From Chitinophagales bacterium (GTDB lineage: Bacteria; Bacteroidota; Bacteroidia; Chitinophagales; JADIYW01): a DNA stretch of 64,000 bases. Made by a program: the position numbers and the translations under genes. The stretch spans positions 620,001 through 684,000 of the forward strand of contig JACJXT010000011.1 in NCBI GenBank assembly GCA_020636535.1, written 5' to 3'. A model generated the notes under the pieces. That model worked only from the letters and a program-made list of their open reading frames with translations, was not told where the DNA came from and did no database searches. The stretch's first letter is position 1. Each line of letters begins with the position of its first letter. Below are positions 55,191 through 63,607 of the stretch, one piece after another.

Positions 55191-57038
55191 TCAAATAGGA
55201 ATTTCAAGTTTATAATAGGTACCTTGTTTAGGTGCTGTTTTAATTTCTATTTTGCCTTTTATTTCTACAATTCTATTTTCAATATTTGTTAAACCATAAG
55301 ATTTTTCTTTAGCTAATTCATAATCAAATCCTTTTCCATTATCTGTTATTTGCAACAGTAATGAGGATTTTGTTTGCTGCAAATCAATAGTTATGGATGA
55401 AGCATCAGCATATTTTATAGCATTGTTGATGATTTCTTGAAAAACTCTGAAAATATTAATCGCCACTTTGGTATCAAGCTGTTTATTTTGCAATATATTA
55501 AAATTCAAATGGAAATGGATATCTTCTTTAGCTTCTGTAGCACAATTTACAAAATTGAGCATTTTTAATCGTATATCTTCAAGACATATATTAGAAGAAT
55601 GCATTGCCCACAAGGTATTTTTGAGTTCGGAAATGGCGTTTTCGGAAAAATCAGAAAGTGTATTAATTTTATTTTTTACGACATCGTTGTCTATAGCATC
55701 TGAGCTTTTTAGATTATCCAATATGGAATTCATAAAGATGAGCTGAGACCCTAAGCTATCGTGTAAATCTCTAGAAATTTCTATCCGCTGATTTTGAATC
55801 TTGAGGTTGGTTTGTTCTTTTTCTAGTTGATTTTCCAAGTACCATTGTTTTTGTTTTTGCTTCAGTTTTATTCTTTGGTTACTGTAAAGTATGAATCCTA
55901 AAAATATGATTGTGCCAAGCAATAATAACCAAATGCTTTTTTGTTTTGAGATAAGCTTTGTTTCAGCAATTTGTTTTTCTTTTTTTTCGGTTTCATATTT
56001 TATTTGGTAATCATAAATAATTTTGGCTTTATCTATATTTAACAATGAGTCCTTGAGCACTGTATATTGATTCAAAAAAGAAAGGGCTTGTTTGTAATCG
56101 TTGGTTTCATTTTTAAGTTGGTAAGCGTAATAATAAAAATCGATTAGTTTTTCAGGGCTTTTGCTTTTTGAAGCATAAAAATATGCTGAGTCTATTAGCA
56201 AATTAGCTTTTGAGTAGTTTTTGACAATGCGTTGAATGTCTAAAAAATTGCTATAAACAGAGGCGAGTTGATATACATCTGAAGTATCTTTTTTAGCAGA
56301 ATTTAAAGCAAGTTCAAAGTAGTATTTTGCATCTTCCAACTTTCTAATTTTTTTACTTGTATTGCCAAGATTATTATAAGAATAGGAACTATCACTTGCA
56401 TTTATTCCGTAAGGCAAAGCATTCAAATGGCTTTCTATAGCTTTTTTATAGTGTTTGCTGTCATCATAATTAATTCCCAAATTATTATAAGTATACCACA
56501 GTAAATTTTTATCAATTTCGTTTTTGTGTTCTTGAAATGTTTTTAGTGCAAGATTAGCAAGTTCAATTCCTTTGGCATAATCTCCAAAATCGTGATAAGC
56601 GAGTGAGAGTCCATTGTATGTTTTTACCAGCATTTGATAATTGTGTGATTTGGAAAAATTATCAATACTTAAAAGATAATATGGTATGCCTTCTGCAAAA
56701 TAATATTTGTTACAAAGTGCTTTAGCAACAGTAAGGTTTACATATCCTTTGCCTAATTCTGAATGTTTTTTTTCAAAGAAATTGATATATTTTTTGTACC
56801 ATTTAAGAGTACTATTTTTATCTTGATCGGAATTTTCAAAAAGTTTAGATAGTTCGTTTAGTGCTATTCTAATACTATCTATTGCTACATTATTTTTTTG
56901 AACCATTTGTTGGAATGCCATACTAATATTTGGTTCTCTATCGGATATTGTTATATCTATTATGTCTTTTTCCTTTTTGTTATTGCAGGAAAAACTGATG
57001 CAAGAAATAATAAATAAAACAAAATAAAAAATTTTCAT
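55191..57038 (-). CDS. TPR-containing sensor histidine kinase (HisKA_3), possibly lipid-anchored
   Basis: This 615-aa protein's N-terminus (MKIFYFVLFIISCISFSCNNKKEKD) has a signal and a lipobox-like Cys at ~18. About 330 residues of TPR-like helices (for example YNNLGINYDDSKHYKKAIESHLNALPYG) follow, then one membrane helix (IWLLLLGTIIFLGFILYS) and a coiled coil. The dimerisation domain has the phospho-His in SRDLHDSLGSQL. The HATPase has EIINNAIKYA, DNGKGFD and YGLTNIENRI. It is a periplasm-facing sensor signalling to the adjacent regulator. The ligand is unknown. Confidence 0.92.
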   Translation of the reverse strand: MKIFYFVLFIISCISFSCNNKKEKDIIDITISDREPNISMAFQQMVQKNNVAIDSIRIALNELSKLFENSDQDKNSTLKWYKKYINFFEKKHSELGKGYVNLTVAKALCNKYYFAEGIPYYLLSIDNFSKSHNYQMLVKTYNGLSLAYHDFGDYAKGIELANLALKTFQEHKNEIDKNLLWYTYNNLGINYDDSKHYKKAIESHLNALPYGINASDSSYSYNNLGNTSKKIRKLEDAKYYFELALNSAKKDTSDVYQLASVYSNFLDIQRIVKNYSKANLLIDSAYFYASKSKSPEKLIDFYYYAYQLKNETNDYKQALSFLNQYTVLKDSLLNIDKAKIIYDYQIKYETEKKEKQIAETKLISKQKSIWLLLLGTIIFLGFILYSNQRIKLKQKQKQWYLENQLEKEQTNLKIQNQRIEISRDLHDSLGSQLIFMNSILDNLKSSDAIDNDVVKNKINTLSDFSENAISELKNTLWAMHSSNICLEDIRLKMLNFVNCATEAKEDIHFHLNFNILQNKQLDTKVAINIFRVFQEIINNAIKYADASSITIDLQQTKSSLLLQITDNGKGFDYELAKEKSYGLTNIENRIVEIKGKIEIKTAPKQGTYYKLEIPI

Positions 57039-57530
57039 TTAAACTCAGGCATTAGATTTAGAACAAAGATATTGATAGTTTACATTAATTTTTATATTTT
57101 CAAAAAAGCATATAGCAAATACTATTTTTTCTAATTGCTATTAATATCGATATTTGAAAAAGTGAGCAATATAAATTGTTAAAAATTAATCTATAAACAA
57201 ATATAATTCATGGATTAGATTATTGCAATGGGCTTTTAATCCCATTATACCCTTTCGCCATGTTAAGTGTTTTCACTTGTCTTGCTGAACTCGTTTTATA
57301 CTGAAAAACAAAGCATCTCCAATCTTTGCTGAACTTGTTTCAGCATCTATTATATAGTATTATTCCTTTATCGGTCTGTGTCTTCACAGACAGAAATATT
57401 TTTCTGCCATGTCAAGTGTTTTCACTTGATATATTTGACTTAGCAAATACTTCTATTAAACTTCAACTGTGAGCATTCCAATTTTTACTCTATATTGTGA
57501 TTAAATAAAAAAACCAATTTAATTTATATT
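57039..57530. repeat. Intergenic region with interspersed repeat blocks
   Basis: It holds 57257-57349 (gccatgttaagtg... to ...tttcagcatcta) and 57366-57427 (ctttatcggtctgtg...), both near-identical to blocks in 51746-51880 but in the opposite order. The first ~200 bp (57039-57240) is plain AT-rich DNA. Nothing coding is seen. Confidence 0.7.
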
Positions 57531-58577
57531 TTGAATATTTTAATAAAATCTATATTATTTGTATTTGCACAACTATATGGTGTCATTATCAAAATTAGAT
57601 ATTGGTTGTATAAACATCACTTTATTGGTTCTACAAGTTTTGATGTGCCTGTAATTTGTATTGGCAATTTAAGTTGGGGCGGAACTGGTAAAACACCAAT
57701 GATAGAATATCTAATTCAGCTATTGCAAGAACAATATCATATTGGAATTATTAGCAGAGGTTATAAAAGAAATACTACTGGATTTGTTTTGGCTAATTTA
57801 CATCACTCGTATAATGATATTGGCGATGAACCTTTGTTGTTAAAGTACAAATATCCGAATGTAGCTATTGGTGTTGGTGAAGAAAGAATTGTAGCAATAC
57901 CCAACCTAATTGCTATGCGTCCTCAAACCAATTTAATTATAATGGACGATGGTTTTCAGCATTTGTCTGTTCGTCCACAAGTCAATATTTTACTAACCAC
58001 CTATCAAAATCCATTTTGGGAAGATCATTTAATTCCACTAGGAACGCTACGAGAATATCCAAGAGCAAAATCGAGAGCCAATATTATAATTGTTACAAAA
58101 TGTCCAAAACATATTAATAAAACAGAGCAACAAGAGTTAATTAGACAAATTCAACCTAGTAAAAATCAGAGCGTATTTTTTTCCACTATACAATATCAAC
58201 CTATTTACCATTTATTGAATGCAGAGAAAAATGATACTATACAACAAAATATAGTTTTAATTACTGGAATTGCTAATGCAGAACCATTGGTAGAACATCT
58301 TTCAAAACAATTTAATATTACACATCTAGAATATCAAGACCATCATGCTTTTTCTTTGAATGAATTAGAAAGAATTAAACAAACTTATCCTAATCAACAA
58401 TGGATAACTACAGAAAAAGATGCCGTACGATTACTAGCACATAAAGATTGGTTAATAGAAAATAATATAGACTTATTCATTCAGCCAATAGCAGTAGAAA
58501 TACTTCACAACCAAGATGATTTTAAACAACTATTAATAGACTATTTAGAGTTTTTTTATGGTAGAAACGCTTCTTAA
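57531..58577 (+). CDS. lpxK: Tetraacyldisaccharide 4'-kinase (lipid A synthesis)
   Basis: This 348-aa enzyme phosphorylates the lipid A disaccharide. It has an N-terminal membrane-associated helix (ILIKSILFVFAQLYGVIIKIRYWLY), Walker A GGTGKTP (about 47), ISRGYKR and MDDGFQHL (about 122), and a C-terminal TTEKDAVRL, all LpxK marks. A TTG start at 57531 (MNIL...) fits the family's usual N-terminus; no upstream ATG is in frame. Confidence 0.94.
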   Translation: MNILIKSILFVFAQLYGVIIKIRYWLYKHHFIGSTSFDVPVICIGNLSWGGTGKTPMIEYLIQLLQEQYHIGIISRGYKRNTTGFVLANLHHSYNDIGDEPLLLKYKYPNVAIGVGEERIVAIPNLIAMRPQTNLIIMDDGFQHLSVRPQVNILLTTYQNPFWEDHLIPLGTLREYPRAKSRANIIIVTKCPKHINKTEQQELIRQIQPSKNQSVFFSTIQYQPIYHLLNAEKNDTIQQNIVLITGIANAEPLVEHLSKQFNITHLEYQDHHAFSLNELERIKQTYPNQQWITTEKDAVRLLAHKDWLIENNIDLFIQPIAVEILHNQDDFKQLLIDYLEFFYGRNAS

Positions 58578-58716
58578 AGAGTAAAATAAAGTAAAAATCG
58601 TCTTTTTTACAACTCTACTTTCTTCGTTCATAATTTTGAGGAGCAAAAAAATATATGGAATCTATGGTAACTTAAAAAAAGATTTCTACTTCCATTTATT
58701 TCAATGACGAATGCAA

Positions 58717-59322
58717 TTAATCTACTCTTTTATAATTTGCTTTATATTGCTCAAAGTTATTGCCTTTGTATCTATACAGTTCTTTTCCCATAAAAGTAAT
58801 TAGAGGTTCAAACTCTTCAACTTTTACATAACCTTTTAATGGAGTAACCAACTCAAACTTTGGTGTTAAAATAACACAAGTTGGATACGATAACTGGTTT
58901 TGCATAAAATACGCCGCTAATTCATGTATACCATTTCTTCCACCAGGTAACCATTTCCAAACTCTACCTTCAAATGCAATATCAGCTTTTTGTTCTGCAT
59001 CAAACTTTACACAGTAAAAATTTTCGCTCATATATTTTGCAATATATTTATCTTGAAAAGTTTTAGTGTCTAATACTTTACACCAACCACACCAAGAAGT
59101 GTAGAAGTCAATAAAAAATTGCTTCGGATTGGTTTTATTTAACTCTACCGCTTCTTCAAAAGAATACCATTTTATAGTACCATCGTCTTTTAAAGGAGTT
59201 ACTGGCTGTTTTACTTCTTCTTTAGTTACTACCGTTTTTTCTTTAGGTTTGTTATCTGTAGCAAACGAAAGAGCTGTTGTTAAAAGTAAAACGCTAGTTA
59301 GTATTGTAAATTTTTGTCTCAT
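58717..59322 (-). CDS. Periplasmic thioredoxin-fold protein (DUF255-like) 2
   Basis: It is 201 aa from ATG 59322 (MRQKFTILTSVLLL... signal peptide); the longer frame to 59388 lacks signal character at its start and runs into the upstream gene. The thioredoxin motif is WCGWCK (in FYTSWCGWCKVLDTKTF). LSYPTCVILTP contains the conserved cis-Pro region. It is probably a thiol oxidoreductase or chaperone of the envelope. It starts 19 bp after the related gene at 59342. Confidence 0.88.
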   Translation of the reverse strand: MRQKFTILTSVLLLTTALSFATDNKPKEKTVVTKEEVKQPVTPLKDDGTIKWYSFEEAVELNKTNPKQFFIDFYTSWCGWCKVLDTKTFQDKYIAKYMSENFYCVKFDAEQKADIAFEGRVWKWLPGGRNGIHELAAYFMQNQLSYPTCVILTPKFELVTPLKGYVKVEEFEPLITFMGKELYRYKGNNFEQYKANYKRVD

Positions 59323-59341
59323 ATTCTGTTTGTTATAAATG

Positions 59342-59881
59342 TTATTGTCCAGCTTGGTAAATTTGGAAATCAGTAGTTTTATATGCACCAGAAGTAAAGT
59401 AGCTTAACAAAACTTGCATTCCTTGTGCATCTTTATATCCAGGAAAAGTTTTTAATTTATTGCCTTCTTTGTCTAGTACAACAATTGTAGGATAACCTAA
59501 TCTTCCGTTCATGCTACCTAAATCTAATGCCAACTGATTTACCGTTCTGTTGCCATTTTGTACTAAGTCGTACTCTTTTCCTTTAAACGAAATTTTTTGT
59601 TCACTTTCTGCATTCAATTTTACTTTAACAAAATTATCGTTCAATGTTTTTTCTACATTTTCGTCAGTAAAAGTATAATCTTCTAGCTTTTTACACCAAC
59701 CACACCAATCAGTATAAATCTCTACAAAAATAAATTGCTTTTGTGCCGAAGTTTGAGCCAATGCTTTATCTATACTAGTCCAATTGTTTGTATTGTCATC
59801 TTTATTCTCTATAGAATTAGATGCAGATACGCTAAAAAGCATACCTATAAAAAACAATGGAAATAATTTTAACTTTTTCAT
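59342..59881 (-). CDS. Periplasmic thioredoxin-fold protein 1
   Basis: This 179-aa protein has a signal peptide (MKKLKLFPLFFIGMLFSVSAS). The active site WCGWCK is in EIYTDWCGWCKKLEDYTF (~58-63), with the cis-Pro segment GYPTIVVLDKEG near 137. It is similar to the downstream gene, so the pair arose by duplication. It is divergent from the UbiX-like gene. Confidence 0.9.
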   Translation of the reverse strand: MKKLKLFPLFFIGMLFSVSASNSIENKDDNTNNWTSIDKALAQTSAQKQFIFVEIYTDWCGWCKKLEDYTFTDENVEKTLNDNFVKVKLNAESEQKISFKGKEYDLVQNGNRTVNQLALDLGSMNGRLGYPTIVVLDKEGNKLKTFPGYKDAQGMQVLLSYFTSGAYKTTDFQIYQAGQ

Positions 59882-59957
59882 TTTTAATTTGTTTAACTAT
59901 GTAATATCAAATTTAATACCAATATTGCAATTATCCTTAAAAATAATGAAATAAAAG

Positions 59958-60527
59958 ATGAAAACAAGGAAAGTTGTTATAGGAATTTCTGGTGCTAGTG
60001 GTGCTATTTATGCTAAATTATTACTAGAAAAACTGCAATTATTACAGCAAAGTCAAGCAATTACGGTAGGTGTAGTAATGAGTAACAATGCCAAGATAGT
60101 ATGGAAAAGTGAGTTAAATACCAATTTTGAACCAATTTCAAGTTTTAATTATTACGATAAACAAGATTTTAATGCACCATTTGCTTCTGGTAGTGCAAAA
60201 TACGATACCATGATAATTTGTCCGTGTTCTATGGGAACTTTAGGTAGAATTGCTCATGGAATTTCTAACGATTTAATGACAAGAGCTGCTGATGTAATGT
60301 TAAAAGAAAGAAGACAGTTAATATTAGCAGTTAGAGAAACACCTTTTAGCTTAATTCATATCAACAATATGAAAATGGTTACAGAAGCAGGAGCAATAGT
60401 TTGTCCAGCAAATCCATCTTTTTATAGCAATCCAACTACAATAGAAGCAGTAGCACAAACTGTAGTAGATAGAATTTTAGACTTAGCTAATTTTGAGCAC
60501 CAATCGTTTAGATGGAATGATAAGTAA
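59958..60527 (+). CDS. ubiX: UbiX-family flavin prenyltransferase
   Basis: This 189-aa enzyme makes prenylated FMN for UbiD-type decarboxylases. It has GISGASGAIYAKLLLEKL (FMN binding, ~9-26), the PCSMGTLGRIAHGISNDLMTRAADVMLKERR block (~90-120) and AVRETPFSLIHINNM. The symbol rests on family membership only. In Bacteroidota the partner enzyme is often in menaquinone or other decarboxylation pathways; none is in this window. Confidence 0.9.
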   Translation: MKTRKVVIGISGASGAIYAKLLLEKLQLLQQSQAITVGVVMSNNAKIVWKSELNTNFEPISSFNYYDKQDFNAPFASGSAKYDTMIICPCSMGTLGRIAHGISNDLMTRAADVMLKERRQLILAVRETPFSLIHINNMKMVTEAGAIVCPANPSFYSNPTTIEAVAQTVVDRILDLANFEHQSFRWNDK

Positions 60528-60533
60528 GCATGT

Positions 60534-61280
60534 TTAAAGCAATAGTTTTAATATTGTTTGAATAACTAAGAAACTTCCTAATAGCAATAATAAAATATAG
60601 ATATAAATATTAAATTTTTCTACACTAATTCTTTGTCTAATTTTTCTACCAAGATACAATGCCAGCATCACCAACGGAAAAGCGAAAGCGTATAGTTTTA
60701 CTATTGCTAAGGTCATTAAACCACTGCTAATTTGTCCTATAATAATCATAATGTCATTAGGAACAAAGTAAGCTTGTAATGAGCCAATAAAATAGTTAGG
60801 TTGCCAATTACTTAAAGTTCCGTATATTACTAAAGGCGGACCACCAGTATTAAATGCACCACCAAGAATACCAGCAATAAATCCAAATAAATAAGCAAAA
60901 TTAGTGTTAATGATATGCTGGTGTTGTTTTCTAAATTTCCAATTATACACTACTGATAAAATAATAACCAGACCTAAAATTATTTTAATTGCATGTTCAT
61001 TGCCATTTTTTAAAAAGAAAATTCCAATAGGAATTCCTAGTACAGCACCAAGTAATAAACGAATAACATCTTTCCATACAATGTATTGGTAATGCATTAT
61101 CAACATAAAAGAAGACAAAAGCAAACCATTTAAAGTCATTAAAGGTGTAGCAGTTTGTGTTCCAAGAAATAGCGTAAGAATAGGCATGGCAAATAAAGCA
61201 TCACCAAAGCCAAAAGTAGCATATATTAATGAACCAATAAAAAGTGTAATGATTACTACAATATAAAGTTCAATGGGCAT
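60534..61280 (-). CDS. TauE/SafE-family membrane permease
   Basis: This 248-aa protein has about seven to eight membrane helices. Family blocks are ATFGFGDALFAMPIL (N-terminal repeat) and GFIAGILGGAFNTGGPPLVIYG (second repeat), typical of sulfite/organosulfonate exporters. The substrate cannot be told. It converges on ubiX with a 6-bp gap. Confidence 0.9.
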   Translation of the reverse strand: MPIELYIVVIITLFIGSLIYATFGFGDALFAMPILTLFLGTQTATPLMTLNGLLLSSFMLIMHYQYIVWKDVIRLLLGAVLGIPIGIFFLKNGNEHAIKIILGLVIILSVVYNWKFRKQHQHIINTNFAYLFGFIAGILGGAFNTGGPPLVIYGTLSNWQPNYFIGSLQAYFVPNDIMIIIGQISSGLMTLAIVKLYAFAFPLVMLALYLGRKIRQRISVEKFNIYIYILLLLLGSFLVIQTILKLLL

Positions 61281-61364
61281 TTAAAATTAGTTAAGACATT
61301 ATAATAAATAGATTTCAAATAAATTTCTTTGCAAACTACGCAATTTTTTGGAATGACGAATTTC

Positions 61365-61823
61365 TTAATTTAATTGATTTTCATAAGCTTCATCTATTAA
61401 TAAATTATCGCCATCAGCAGCTTGTGTAGCCAATTCATCACATCTTTCATTTTGCGGATGTTGGTTATGCCCTTTTATCCAAACCATAGTTACTTGATGT
61501 TGTTTATAAACAGCAAGAAATCGAAGCCATAAATCTTTATTTTTCTTTTTAGCAAAATCTGCTTTTTTTATCCAAGCAAAAACCCATTTCAAATTAATAC
61601 TATCCACAACATATTTAGAATCAGTATAGATAGAAATTGTTAAATTTGGCTTTTTTAGAGCTTCCAATGCAACTATACATGCCAATAATTCCATCCTATT
61701 GTTGGTGGTTAGTCTATAACCAGCAGAAAGTTCTTTGTAATGTTTGTTGTGTTGTAAAATAATACCATAACCACCTTTGCCAGGATTGCCTCTCGAAGCA
61801 CCATCTGTATAAATATTTATCAT
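61365..61823 (-). CDS. rnhA: Ribonuclease HI
   Basis: This 152-aa RNase H cuts RNA in RNA-DNA hybrids. Catalytic residues are D in IYTDGASRGNPG (D7), E in NNRMELLA (about 45), D in IYTDSKYV (about 67) and the C-terminal D in RCDELATQAA (about 132). IKGHNQHPQNERCD includes the flexible-loop histidine. Length is normal. Confidence 0.95.
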   Translation of the reverse strand: MINIYTDGASRGNPGKGGYGIILQHNKHYKELSAGYRLTTNNRMELLACIVALEALKKPNLTISIYTDSKYVVDSINLKWVFAWIKKADFAKKKNKDLWLRFLAVYKQHQVTMVWIKGHNQHPQNERCDELATQAADGDNLLIDEAYENQLN

Positions 61824-61873
61824 TGTTAATACTTAATTTGATATAATACTGTTCAAATTTATATCTTCGTTTC

Positions 61874-62509
61874 GTGACTAAGAAAGAAAAGGCAAATTTT
61901 ATTTTAGATACCTTGGAAGAGTTGTTTCCAAATCCTCCAATTCCTTTACAACACAAAGATGCGTATACTTTACTAGTAGCAGTATTATTGTCAGCACAGT
62001 GTACTGATGAGCGAGTGAATAAAGTAACACCATTTTTATTTGATTTAGCAGATGATCCAGAAGCAATGTCGAAAGTAGCAGTGGAAGATATAAAAGCAAT
62101 CATTAGACCATGTGGTTTATCGCCAAGAAAGTCTAGTGCTATTAGCGAATTATCTAAAATAATTGTTAATAATTACAATGGTAAAGTACCCAATTCTTTT
62201 GAAGATTTAGAAAAATTACCTGGCGTTGGACATAAAACGGCATCAGTAGTAATGAGTCAAGCTTTTGGTGTGCCAGCATTTCCTGTAGATACTCATATTC
62301 ATAGATTGGCGTATAGATGGGGCTTAAGTAATGGTAAAAGTGTAGAACAAACAGAAAAAGATTTAAAAAAAATATTTGTAGAAGATAAATGGAATGCATT
62401 ACATTTACAAATGATATATTATGGCAGAACTTACTGTAAAGCAAGAGGTCATGATATTAACAATTGTAGAATATGTAAAAAAGTTGGTGTCAAAAATAGA
62501 ATAAATTAA
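61874..62509 (+). CDS. nth: Endonuclease III (DNA glycosylase/AP lyase)
   Basis: This 211-aa base-excision enzyme starts at GTG 61874 (MTKKEKANFIL). The HhH motif with catalytic lysine is LPGVGHKTASVV (about 117-128), and the catalytic Asp is in PVDTHIHRLAYRWG (about 139). The [4Fe-4S] loop is incomplete: C188-x9-C198-x2-C201-x5-K207, so the fourth cysteine is Lys and the first spacing is longer than the usual x6. Divergent from rnhA, 50 bp apart. Confidence 0.93.
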   Translation: MTKKEKANFILDTLEELFPNPPIPLQHKDAYTLLVAVLLSAQCTDERVNKVTPFLFDLADDPEAMSKVAVEDIKAIIRPCGLSPRKSSAISELSKIIVNNYNGKVPNSFEDLEKLPGVGHKTASVVMSQAFGVPAFPVDTHIHRLAYRWGLSNGKSVEQTEKDLKKIFVEDKWNALHLQMIYYGRTYCKARGHDINNCRICKKVGVKNRIN

Positions 62510-62551
62510 AATTAATTGGTACTTTTATGCTAAACTTAAAAATTCGAGCTA

Positions 62552-63586
62552 ATGAATAATGTTTTTAAAGTTTTATTGGGAATGATTTTATTAGGTGTAA
62601 GTGTTCAATCATTTGCACAAGGTGACGATGCTAAAGGACATCAAGTCGGTTTAGCAGTAGGACCTACATTTCCATTAACTGACCTAGGTGGTGCTAAAAA
62701 AACAGGAGCACCTTTTATTAGAGATATTGACTTTCCAGCAACTAGATTTGGCTTGGCAGCATTCTATACTTATAACTTTAATGAATGGGTTTCAGTAAGA
62801 GGTAATTTAATGTGGGCAATGTTGCATGCAGATGATGCCAATACAGATGGAGCACCTCCAACAATTAATAATAATCCAGATGATAGTTGGTTTAGAGCTA
62901 GAAGAAATTTAAACTTTACTACACATATAATTGAGTTTCAAGCAATGGCTCAGTTGAATTTAAAGAAATATAATCAACATGTTCATGGAAAAGGAGAAAA
63001 ACAAAGATGGGCTCCATATGTTGGTGGTGGACTAGGGTTCTTTTGGTTTAATCCTTGGACAAAATATAATGGAGATAAAGTGAAGTTACAACCATTAGGA
63101 ACTGAAGGTCAAGGTTTGTCAGGATATGGAAGTCCTTACAAAAAAATAGCACTAGATTTAATTGGTTTAGTTGGTGTTAAATTTAATGTAAGTAAAAGAG
63201 TATCACTTTCACTAGAAGGTTGGTATCATCAAACATTTACAGACTATATAGATGATGTGAGTACTAATTATATTGATCCAAGTGATATTCCTGCCTATGT
63301 TGCATTACATGGAGCCGAAGCACAATATATTCAAAATAGAGCTAATGAAGGGAAGTATGGTAGTACTGCCTATAATTTTGTGGAAGGTCAGTATGATAAT
63401 ACAGGTACGCTAATTACTACAGATAGAATTGGAGAGCAAAGAGGTGATGTTCAAGACAATGATCAGTTTTTACATATGCAAGTTACTGTAGCAGTGAATA
63501 TAGGTAAAACTAAGATGAAAAATAGTACTTTCGGTTGTGGAACAAGATCTAAATACAAACATAAATTTAGCTGTCCAAGTTGGTAA
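62552..63586 (+). CDS. Outer-membrane beta-barrel protein, unknown role
   Basis: This 344-aa protein has a signal peptide (MNNVFKVLLGMILLGVSVQSFAQ). The body has alternating strands (KGHQVGLAVGPTFPLTDLGG, FGLAAFYTYNFNEWVSVRGN, GVKFNVSKRVSLSLEGWYHQTFTDY) like the PorT/OmpW-type barrels of Bacteroidota. A Cys-containing end (FGCGTRSKYKHKFSCPSW) is odd. The region from 225 to 300 is a long polar insert. It starts 42 bp after nth. Confidence 0.85.
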   Translation: MNNVFKVLLGMILLGVSVQSFAQGDDAKGHQVGLAVGPTFPLTDLGGAKKTGAPFIRDIDFPATRFGLAAFYTYNFNEWVSVRGNLMWAMLHADDANTDGAPPTINNNPDDSWFRARRNLNFTTHIIEFQAMAQLNLKKYNQHVHGKGEKQRWAPYVGGGLGFFWFNPWTKYNGDKVKLQPLGTEGQGLSGYGSPYKKIALDLIGLVGVKFNVSKRVSLSLEGWYHQTFTDYIDDVSTNYIDPSDIPAYVALHGAEAQYIQNRANEGKYGSTAYNFVEGQYDNTGTLITTDRIGEQRGDVQDNDQFLHMQVTVAVNIGKTKMKNSTFGCGTRSKYKHKFSCPSW

Positions 63587-63607
63587 TTTTGTGATTTTTG
63601 TAAACGA

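Noticed and set aside
54542..55207. Response-regulator start at 55207 (MKFLFEMITI...)
   Set aside because: The ATG at 55189 gives the usual receiver-domain start and avoids overlap with the kinase stop.
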